Below are positions 57,256 through 64,000 of a stretch of DNA of 64,000 nucleotides, piece by piece. The stretch is from NCBI GenBank assembly GCA_026417975.1, contig JAOACD010000009.1:372001-436000 (forward strand), in the 5' to 3' direction. Position 1 is the stretch's first letter. Every line of letters begins with the position of its first letter. A program made the position numbers and the translations under genes. Under the pieces are notes generated by a model, which was not told the DNA's origin, did no database searches, and saw only the letters and a list, made by a program, of their open reading frames with translations. This DNA is from Melioribacter sp. Lineage in GTDB: Bacteria > Bacteroidota > Ignavibacteria > Ignavibacteriales > Melioribacteraceae.

Positions 57256-58707
57256 ATGGCAAAAAGAATAATAAAAGAAATTCCTGACGTAGATAAGCTT
57301 AAATCAGCTTTAAAACAACCACCTAATGCAATAGAAGTTGAAAGAGCTGTTTTAGGAGCAATGCTTCTTGAAAGCACAGCCGTTCCAAAAGCTCTTGAAA
57401 TTTTAAAACCAGATGCTTTTTACGATAAAAAAAATAGAATAATTTTTGAAGCTATAACGTCCCTTTACGAAGCAGATGAACCTATTGATACTGTTTCAGT
57501 TTATGAAGAGTTAAAAAAATCTGGTAAGTCCGATGAAGCTGGTGGAGCTGCTTATATAAGTAAGTTAGCTCAAGATATAACTTCTGCAGCAAACATAGAA
57601 TACCATGCAAGAATAGTTCTTGAAAAATGGATATTGCGCCAATTAATTTCCTCTTCTATAGAAATTGCAAATCTTGCATACGAAGGAAATGAAGATGTAT
57701 TCGATATACTAGACGAAGCGGAAGCAAAAATATTTCAAATCTCCGAAGAAGGTATTAAGGAATCTTTTAAACCAATGGAAAAAGCTGTAAAAGAAGCTCT
57801 TGAATTAATTGAAGCAATTCATTCTAAAAATATTTCAACGTTTTCGGTGCCTTCAGGTTTTTATGAACTAGATGAACTGTTAGGTGGATTTCAAAAATCT
57901 GATTTGATAATTGTTGCAGCAAGGCCTTCAATGGGAAAAACAGCTTTTGCAATGTCGGCTGCTCGCAACGCTGCAATTGACCACGGAATTCCTATAGGAA
58001 TTTTTTCTCTCGAAATGTCTACAATTCAACTGGCAACAAGATTAATTTCTGCCGAGGCAAGAATTAATGCTCATAATGTAAGAACAGGTAAGTTCCGTGC
58101 AGAAGATGGAGCTAAAATAAGTCGTACTGTTTATAAATTAAGTAAAGCTCCAATTTACATTGATGATACACCAGGCATCTCTATACTTGAATTGCGCGCA
58201 AAAGCAAGAAGATTAAAAAATGAAAAAAATATTGGAATGATAATCGTCGATTATCTACAGTTAGTAAATCCTTCAGTATCTATGGAAAGTCGTGAAAGAG
58301 AAATATCTACAATATCTAGATCATTAAAAAGTTTAGCTAAAGAATTGAATATTCCTGTTGTTGCTTTATCTCAACTTAATCGAGCTGTAGAGCAGAGGTC
58401 AGATAAAAAACCTATGCTTTCGGACTTGAGAGAATCTGGTTCCATAGAACAGGATGCAGATGTTGTAATATTTTTATATCGTCCAGAAGTTTATGGTATT
58501 ACTACTTATACAAGTGGTGATATGGCAGGAACCTCCACAGAGGGTATTGCAGAAGTTATAGTTGGTAAGCAAAGGAATGGACCTATAGGTGAAATTAAAC
58601 TTCGATTTATTAAAGAGTATGCTCGATTTGAGAATTTTGAGAGATTCCGTCAACAAATTCCAGCAGCTGATGAAAGTGTAAAATCACTTGAAGAACCACC
58701 ATTCTAA
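57256..58707 (+). CDS. dnaB: replicative DNA helicase
   Basis: Hexameric helicase that unwinds DNA at the replication fork. 483 residues: N-terminal DnaG-interaction domain (PPNAIEVERAVLGAMLLES), then the RecA-like domain with Walker A VAARPSMGKTAFAM, Walker B MIIVDYLQLV, LSQLNRAVEQRSDKKPMLSDL and DADVVIFLYRPE. No intein. Directly after the uracil-DNA glycosylase gene and 9 bases before the DUF1460 gene. Confidence 0.97.
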   Translation: MAKRIIKEIPDVDKLKSALKQPPNAIEVERAVLGAMLLESTAVPKALEILKPDAFYDKKNRIIFEAITSLYEADEPIDTVSVYEELKKSGKSDEAGGAAYISKLAQDITSAANIEYHARIVLEKWILRQLISSSIEIANLAYEGNEDVFDILDEAEAKIFQISEEGIKESFKPMEKAVKEALELIEAIHSKNISTFSVPSGFYELDELLGGFQKSDLIIVAARPSMGKTAFAMSAARNAAIDHGIPIGIFSLEMSTIQLATRLISAEARINAHNVRTGKFRAEDGAKISRTVYKLSKAPIYIDDTPGISILELRAKARRLKNEKNIGMIIVDYLQLVNPSVSMESREREISTISRSLKSLAKELNIPVVALSQLNRAVEQRSDKKPMLSDLRESGSIEQDADVVIFLYRPEVYGITTYTSGDMAGTSTEGIAEVIVGKQRNGPIGEIKLRFIKEYARFENFERFRQQIPAADESVKSLEEPPF

Positions 58708-58716
58708 AATAGAAAC

Positions 58717-59595
58717 ATGAATTTAAGATTTTTTCTTTCTTGGTATAAATTGCTTTATTTTGCTATTTGTCAGCTATTGGTTTTTACTTTTTGTTTGGCT
58801 CAGCCAATTTATACCCAAAAAGATATTGAAATATGTAATTCAAAGTTTCAATTAGCTCTTCAACAAAATCTTTCTTTAAGACCAATAAACGAAGTAATAA
58901 TTACAATTGCAAAAAGTTTTATAGGAACTGAGTATCAGCCATACACTTTGGAAAAAGGTAATAATGAACAGCTAGTAGTAAATTTAACAGGTCTAGATTG
59001 TTATACATTTTTAGAAAGTTCTATTGTAATAGCTAGGTGTATTAAAAAGAATAAATATACTTTTGATGAATTCTTAAAAGAACTTGAAAATATTCGATAT
59101 AGGGATGGTAAATTAAAAGATTATCCATCTAGGTTGCATTATTTTTCTGATTGGATTTATGATATGAGTAAAAGAAAAATTGGGGAAGATATTACAAAAA
59201 GAATAGGTGGTATACCATATAAAAAGAAAATAAATTATATGAGTATGCATAGTGAATTATACCCAAAACTAAAAAGTAATAAAAATTATTTTGATCAAAT
59301 TATAGAAATAGAAAACGAGATAAGTAACAGAGAATACTATTATATTCCACAAAATAAAATTCATAGAGTTGAAAATAAAATTAAAGAAGGGGATATAATA
59401 GGGATAACAACAAATATAGAAGGCTTAGATATTTCTCATACGGGGATTGCAATAAAAGAATCAAATGGTAGAATACATCTTTTACATGCCCCCAATGTAG
59501 GACAAAAAGTTCAAATTACTAAATTACCTCTTGCTGATTATATTAAAGCAAATAGTAAGCATACAGGAATTATGGTTTTGAGAATTTTAGACTAA
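58717..59595 (+). CDS. DUF1460 / NlpC-P60-superfamily secreted protein
   Basis: 292 residues. Signal peptide about 10-29 (ending FCLAQ). The family block VNLTGLDCYTFLES supplies the probable catalytic Cys (near residue 96), followed by IRYRDGKLKDYPSRLHYFSDW and, late, LDISHTGIAIK with a probable catalytic His. DUF1460 proteins have the papain-like fold of cell-wall amidases, so a periplasmic role in peptidoglycan or muropeptide turnover is likely. Placed after dnaB with a 9-base gap; convergent with nfo. Confidence 0.85.
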   Translation: MNLRFFLSWYKLLYFAICQLLVFTFCLAQPIYTQKDIEICNSKFQLALQQNLSLRPINEVIITIAKSFIGTEYQPYTLEKGNNEQLVVNLTGLDCYTFLESSIVIARCIKKNKYTFDEFLKELENIRYRDGKLKDYPSRLHYFSDWIYDMSKRKIGEDITKRIGGIPYKKKINYMSMHSELYPKLKSNKNYFDQIIEIENEISNREYYYIPQNKIHRVENKIKEGDIIGITTNIEGLDISHTGIAIKESNGRIHLLHAPNVGQKVQITKLPLADYIKANSKHTGIMVLRILD

Positions 59596-59613
59596 TATAA
59601 AGTTCTTTCTCAC

Positions 59614-60468
59614 TTATTTCTTAATTAAACTTATCAAAATTTTAATGTTTTCGAGGTCTTCTTTTTGATCTTTTTCTTTAGGAGTTTCTAAAATTTTTGG
59701 TACTCTTTCTAATTTTTTATCATTCATAATGTTAGCAAAGCCTTCTAAGCCAATGAATCCTTTCCCAATATGCTCATGCCTATCTATTCTTGAACCGAGT
59801 TCCTTTTTACTATCATTCATATGAATGCATTGCAATCTATCAAGTCCTATTATTTCGTCAAATTCTTTAATAACACTTTTGTATTCCTTTGGATCTTTAA
59901 TATTGTAGCCTGCTGCAAAGATATGACATGTATCAATACAGACGCTAATTCTATCTTTATCTTCGACCATATCTATTATTTTCCTGATCTGCTCAAACTT
60001 ATATCCAAGAGCCGTTCCTTGTCCAGCTGTAGTTTCGATCATGCTTTTTACTTTGTATCCTTTTGTTTTATCGTGGATGTAATTAAGGGATTCTGCGATT
60101 AGTTTTAAGCCATCTTCTTCCCCAATTCCACCATGCGCACCTGGATGAAAGTTTAAATGTGGTATACCAAGTTGTTCACATCTTTCTAATTCTTTAATGA
60201 ATGCAGCACGTGATTTTTTTAGGCCATCCGAATCTTTAGCACAAAGGTTAATTAAATATGAATCGTGAGTAACAACAAATTTAACATTAGAATTTTGCAG
60301 TTTATTTTTAAAATTATTTATTTCATCAGCAGTTAAATCTTTGGCAAAATATTGATTGTTGTTTTTTGTAAATATTTGAATTGCTGTAAATCCAAGTTTT
60401 TCAGCTACATCAATTGCAGATGATGGCCCATTCGTTAAAAATACATGCGCTCCAAGTAAGTGTTTCAT
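59614..60468 (-). CDS. nfo: endonuclease IV (AP endonuclease)
   Basis: Zinc-dependent nuclease that cuts DNA at abasic sites. 284 residues from the ATG at 60468, which has AGGA upstream and gives MKHLLGAHVFLTNG; an ATG at 60492 would add eight residues. Metal ligands appear in LNFHPGAHGG, SMIETTAGQGTALG, SVCIDTCHIFAAGY, CIHMNDSKKELGSRIDRHEHIGKG and ILETPKEKD. Together with the nearby uracil-DNA glycosylase it would supply the first two steps of base-excision repair. Confidence 0.96.
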   Translation of the reverse strand: MKHLLGAHVFLTNGPSSAIDVAEKLGFTAIQIFTKNNNQYFAKDLTADEINNFKNKLQNSNVKFVVTHDSYLINLCAKDSDGLKKSRAAFIKELERCEQLGIPHLNFHPGAHGGIGEEDGLKLIAESLNYIHDKTKGYKVKSMIETTAGQGTALGYKFEQIRKIIDMVEDKDRISVCIDTCHIFAAGYNIKDPKEYKSVIKEFDEIIGLDRLQCIHMNDSKKELGSRIDRHEHIGKGFIGLEGFANIMNDKKLERVPKILETPKEKDQKEDLENIKILISLIKK

Positions 60469-60594
60469 ATTTAATCCTATTTTGTTGAACAAATTGATAG
60501 CATATTTGTTATTTTATTTGTAATTATTTTAATAAAATTATATCATTCTGTAGCCAAATTTTCTAATAATTTCTTTAAACAAAAAGGGGCTTGT

Positions 60595-61476
60595 ATGAAA
60601 ATATTTATTACTGGTGGCAGTGGTTTATTAGGACAATATTTAAATAGAACTTTAAGCAAACACTATAATATATTAACTCAATATAATGAACATATTGGTA
60701 ATTGTAACGAGTTCAAATCAATAAAATTATCTTTAATTGATTTTGAAAAGTTAGAAAGTGTTATAAATGAGTTTAAGCCAAATATTATTGTTCACACTGC
60801 AGCAATTTCAAATGCACACAGAGCAGAAAATTACCCTAGTTCTTATGTTTATAATATTAATGTGAATGTTACGAAAAAATTAGCTGAGTTATGCGATAAA
60901 ATAGGTGCAAAGCTTATTTATATTTCTACTGATTTGGTATATGCTGGTTACCGTGGTTCATATCTCAATGAAAATTCTAAGTTAATTCCAATTTCTCTTT
61001 ATGCAGAGACAAAATTAATGGGAGAAATTAAAATTCAGGAAACATTTGATAATTATTTAATCTTAAGACAAGCTTTGCTTTTTGGATTTGGATTGAATCA
61101 TTCTAAATGTTTTTTTCAAGAAATTTATGAAAAACTAAAATCTAATATGCCTATTAAATTATTTACTAATCAATATCGTTCTCCCCTAGAGATTAGTGAT
61201 GCAGCAAGAATGATTTTAGAGTTAATAAATAAAGATATAAAAAAAGAGATAATAAATTTTGGAGGCCAAGAAAGATTATCAAGGTACCAACTTGGAGAAT
61301 TTCTTTGTGAAGAAGCGGGATTCGACAAAAGTCTTTTAATTGGTACAACTATGGAAGAAGAAAATTATCCTTATATAATTCATGATGTTTCACTAAATAT
61401 TGATAAGTTAAAATCTTTTGGAGTATGTCCAAAGAGTGTTAAAGAGTCAATCAGAGAAATATTAAAAAGCAACTAA
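60595..61476 (+). CDS. RmlD-like NAD(P)-dependent sugar nucleotide reductase
   Basis: Extended short-chain dehydrogenase. 293 residues: Rossmann motif GGSGLLGQYL at the N-terminus, NIIVHTAAISNAHRAE, the STDLVYAG strand, and the catalytic YAETK with upstream Ser/Thr. Closest in pattern to dTDP-4-dehydrorhamnose reductase (RmlD), but no rmlA/B/C genes are adjacent, so the substrate is open. Preceded by a 102-base divergent gap with nfo; convergent with gatB. Confidence 0.8.
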   Translation: MKIFITGGSGLLGQYLNRTLSKHYNILTQYNEHIGNCNEFKSIKLSLIDFEKLESVINEFKPNIIVHTAAISNAHRAENYPSSYVYNINVNVTKKLAELCDKIGAKLIYISTDLVYAGYRGSYLNENSKLIPISLYAETKLMGEIKIQETFDNYLILRQALLFGFGLNHSKCFFQEIYEKLKSNMPIKLFTNQYRSPLEISDAARMILELINKDIKKEIINFGGQERLSRYQLGEFLCEEAGFDKSLLIGTTMEEENYPYIIHDVSLNIDKLKSFGVCPKSVKESIREILKSN

Positions 61477-61511
61477 ATTGTATTGATGGAGTAATTTTTT
61501 TTACTAATCAG

Positions 61512-62963
61512 CTATTTACTATCTCTTATAGCGTCAAGTTTTTTCTTTAATATATTATTAACTAATTGAGGATTAGCTTTACCCTTTGTTTCTCTCATTA
61601 TTTGTCCAATAAAAAATGCCCAAACTTTTTCTTTTCCTGCAAGATACTCGTCAACTTGTTTTTGATTTTGTAAGAGAATTTTATCTACAACTTTGTCAAT
61701 CTCAGTAGTATCAGTAATTTGAATTAAATTTTTTTCTTTTACAATTTCTTCAGGATCTTTATTTGATTTTAGCATTTCAGGAAAAATTTCTTTGGCAATT
61801 TTACCGCTAATTATATTTTTATTAATAAGTTCAATTAATTTACCAAGGTTTTCTGCATTAATGGGAAACTCATTTATAGATATTTTTTCTTCGTTTATTA
61901 CTTTTAAAACTTCTGTCATAACCCAGTTACTTGCAGATTTATAATCATTAGTCACAGTTAAAATTTTTTCATAATAATCAGCAAGTTCTTTCGAAGAGGT
62001 TAGTATTTCTGCATCATATTTTGGTAAGTTATATTGGTTTATAAATCTTTCTTTTTTTGCATCAGGAAGTTCAGGCATTTTTGAAAGAATTTCATCTTTC
62101 CATTCCTCCGAAACAACTACGGGCATTAAGTCTGGTTCAGGAAAGTACCTATAATCATGTGCTTCTTCTTTTGTTCGCATTGGATATGCAATATTAGCAT
62201 CTGCGTCCCATAATAATGTTTGTTGGATTACCTCTTTACCATCTTCAAGTAAATCAATTTGTCTTTCAATTTCATATTCAAGAGCTTTTTCTACATTTCT
62301 GAATGAATTCATATTTTTTACTTCGGTTTTTGTACCAAATTTTGTTTCGCCTTTTAATCTTACAGAAACATTTGCATCACATCTTAAAGAACCTTCTTCC
62401 ATATTGCCGTCACATATATTAAGATATGTTAATATTTGTTTAAGTTTTGTTAAGTATAAATATGCTTCTTCAGGAGTTCTAATATCTGGTTCACTAACAA
62501 TTTCTATTAATGGCGTTCCTGTCCTATTTAAATCTATTAGTGTTTCTGAACCATAATCATGTATTGATTTTCCGGCATCTTCCTCCATGTGAATTCTTTT
62601 TATACCAATTTCTTTTTTTGTCCCATCTTTTAACTCAATTGTAATTTTCCCGTGTTCGCAAATCGGTTCTTCATATTGAGAGATTTGGTAATTTTTAGGA
62701 AGGTCTGGATAAAAATAATGTTTTCTGGCAAAAATTGATTTCTTATTTATTTTACAATTAGTTGCTAATCCCATTAATACAGCAAATTCAACTACTTTTT
62801 TATTTAAAACTGGTAATACCCCAGGATGTCCTAAACATACAGGACAAACATTTGTATTAGGGGCCGAGCCAAATTTTGTAGAACAACCACAGAAAATTTT
62901 AGTGTCTGTTAACAACTGTGCATGTACTTCTAATCCAATTACAGCTTCGTATTTTGAATTCAT
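61512..62963 (-). CDS. gatB: Asp/Glu-tRNA amidotransferase subunit B
   Basis: Kinase/transamidase subunit that makes Gln-tRNA(Gln) (and Asn-tRNA) from the mischarged form. 483 residues from the ATG at 62963 (MNSKYEAVIGLEVHAQL); the frame opens 11 residues earlier but those are not conserved. Zinc Cys pairs are in FCGCSTKFG and NVCPVCLGHPG; DLPKNYQISQYEEP and the C-terminal YqeY-like tail (VWAFFIGQIMRETKGKANP) are present. Its presence suggests that the tRNA-Gln in this window is charged indirectly through Glu-tRNA(Gln). Confidence 0.96.
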   Translation of the reverse strand: MNSKYEAVIGLEVHAQLLTDTKIFCGCSTKFGSAPNTNVCPVCLGHPGVLPVLNKKVVEFAVLMGLATNCKINKKSIFARKHYFYPDLPKNYQISQYEEPICEHGKITIELKDGTKKEIGIKRIHMEEDAGKSIHDYGSETLIDLNRTGTPLIEIVSEPDIRTPEEAYLYLTKLKQILTYLNICDGNMEEGSLRCDANVSVRLKGETKFGTKTEVKNMNSFRNVEKALEYEIERQIDLLEDGKEVIQQTLLWDADANIAYPMRTKEEAHDYRYFPEPDLMPVVVSEEWKDEILSKMPELPDAKKERFINQYNLPKYDAEILTSSKELADYYEKILTVTNDYKSASNWVMTEVLKVINEEKISINEFPINAENLGKLIELINKNIISGKIAKEIFPEMLKSNKDPEEIVKEKNLIQITDTTEIDKVVDKILLQNQKQVDEYLAGKEKVWAFFIGQIMRETKGKANPQLVNNILKKKLDAIRDSK

Positions 62964-63116
62964 ATTATACTTTATTTTTTTTACTAATATAAACAATTCT
63001 TAAATTAATTTTTAAGAACCAAATGTATAAGAAATATAATTAATAAAAATTTTTTCTTGTAATTTACTTTCAAAAAAAATATAATCATATTAATAATAAT
63101 TAATTCAGGAAAATTT

Positions 63117-63848
63117 ATGGTTTTAGATATATTAGTATTTGCTGCACATCCAGACGATGCAGAGCTTTCTATGGGGGGGACAATAGCAAAATTAATTAGA
63201 GAAGGATTAAAAGTAGGTGTTATAGATTTAACGAAAGGAGAACTTGGAACTAGAGGTTCTTCTGAAATTAGATTAAAGGAAGCAGAAGAAGCTTCTGCTA
63301 TTCTTAATCTTACACATCGTGAAAATCTTTCTTTTAATGATGGTTCAATAAAAGTTAATAATGAGTATTTATACAAAGTAGTATCTAGAATTAGAAAATT
63401 TCGTCCCCAAATAGTTTTTGCTCCTTTTTTTAATGATAGACACCCTGATCACATTGGGAGTGGATTATTAATCAAGGAGGCAGTCTTTTTTTCAGGGTTA
63501 CCAAAAATTGTTACTGAAGATAATGGTAGAATTCAAATGCCGCATAGGCCAAAGAAATTATTTTATTATTTACTAACATATGAAGTAAAACCATCTTTCA
63601 TAGTTGATATAAGTGATACATTTGAAATAAAAATGAAAGCTATAAAAGCCTTTAAAAGTCAATTTTATAACCCAAATAGTAATGAACCAGAAACTTTTAT
63701 AAGTCAACCAAATTTTTTGAAATACATTGAAGCAAGAGCAAAAGTATATGGGTTTAAAATTGGTAAAGATTACGGAGAACCCTTCTTTTGCGAAGAAGAG
63801 ATTGAATATGATTTAAAAGTACTAATTAATAATGGAGAGAAAAAATGA
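63117..63848 (+). CDS. bshB1: bacillithiol biosynthesis deacetylase BshB1
   Basis: Zinc deacetylase converting GlcNAc-malate to GlcN-malate in bacillithiol synthesis. 243 residues. LmbE-like motifs: VFAAHPDDAELSMGGT (zinc His-Asp-Asp), DLTKGELGTRGS and FNDRHPDHIGSG. AGGA precedes the ATG. It overlaps the next gene by four bases (ATGA). bshA and bshC are not in the window, so pathway assignment rests on the close motif match. Confidence 0.9.
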   Translation: MVLDILVFAAHPDDAELSMGGTIAKLIREGLKVGVIDLTKGELGTRGSSEIRLKEAEEASAILNLTHRENLSFNDGSIKVNNEYLYKVVSRIRKFRPQIVFAPFFNDRHPDHIGSGLLIKEAVFFSGLPKIVTEDNGRIQMPHRPKKLFYYLLTYEVKPSFIVDISDTFEIKMKAIKAFKSQFYNPNSNEPETFISQPNFLKYIEARAKVYGFKIGKDYGEPFFCEEEIEYDLKVLINNGEKK

Positions 63849-64000
63849 AAATTGCTTTTCTTGGAACTGGTCTCATGGGAGAACCAATGGCATTTCGTTT
63901 ATTGAAAGCAAATTATAATTTATATGTGTACAATCGTACATTATCTAAAACTGAAAGACTAAAAAAACATCAAGCAAAGGTTTTTTCATCCCCCGAGGAA
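63845..64000 (+). CDS. beta-hydroxyacid dehydrogenase family protein (N-terminal part)
   Basis: 52 residues visible before the window ends. MKIAFLGTGLMGEPMAFRLL is the Rossmann fingerprint of 3-hydroxyisobutyrate / 6-phosphogluconate-type dehydrogenases, followed by YNLYVYNRTLSKTERL with the NADP/NAD-selecting Asn-Arg. Substrate cannot be told from this part. Start overlaps the bshB1 stop (ATGA). Confidence 0.85.
   Translation, partial: MKIAFLGTGLMGEPMAFRLLKANYNLYVYNRTLSKTERLKKHQAKVFSSPEE

Overview
The window is AT-rich bacterial DNA (roughly one third G+C by eye). It most likely comes from the Ignavibacteria / Melioribacter-like branch of the Bacteroidota-Chlorobi group. The support is: four secreted proteins ending in a type IX secretion sorting domain with the NYPNPFNP motif, a short primary sigma factor without region 1.1, a TonB-dependent receptor with a carboxypeptidase-regulatory N-terminal domain, a BshB1 bacillithiol enzyme, and very frequent GTG/TTG starts. 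The taxon is an inference; no rRNA gene is present.

Bases 1-21126 (+ strand) are one long translation/transcription block: the 3' part of rpoC, then rpsL-rpsG-fusA-tuf, the S10 and spc clusters (rpsJ to secY), map-infA-rpmJ, and the alpha cluster (rpsM-rpsK-rpsD-rpoA-rplQ), closed by a strong intrinsic terminator. A tRNA-Gln(UUG) gene lies inside the spc cluster between rplR and rpsE.

Bases 21141-28957 (- strand) run, in order of transcription, engB, a GAF-GAF-degenerate GGDEF membrane protein, deoB, an AbrB-like/PIN pair resembling a toxin-antitoxin module, an EutN/CcmL microcompartment vertex protein, the primary sigma factor, an NlpC/P60 lipoprotein and fumC. The deoB-AbrB-PIN-EutN genes overlap one another.

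Bases 29207-44932 (+ strand) look like a xylan-use locus: a cytoplasmic GH3 glycosidase, a TonB-dependent receptor with no SusD partner, a probable beta-helix protein, a 1280-residue protein with four tandem ~250-residue modules of unknown type, a CE4 deacetylase, a GH10 xylanase and a GH30 xylanase. The last two and the beta-helix and repeat proteins carry the type IX sorting domain. Strong hairpin terminators follow the repeat protein and the GH30 gene. I infer extracellular xylan cleavage and deacetylation, oligosaccharide import through the receptor, and final hydrolysis in the cytoplasm.

Bases 45214-49254 (- strand) hold add, a small unknown gene, hutU and a serA-like dehydrogenase. From 49438 come maeB (malic enzyme fused to a phosphotransacetylase-like domain), an L,D-transpeptidase-fold protein with Ser in place of the catalytic Cys, an Omp85/BamA-family protein, yicC-gmk-rpoZ, a type-4 uracil-DNA glycosylase, dnaB, a DUF1460 protein, nfo (-), an RmlD-like reductase, gatB (-), bshB1 and the start of a beta-hydroxyacid dehydrogenase cut by the window end. 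No insertion sequence, prophage or CRISPR array was seen.
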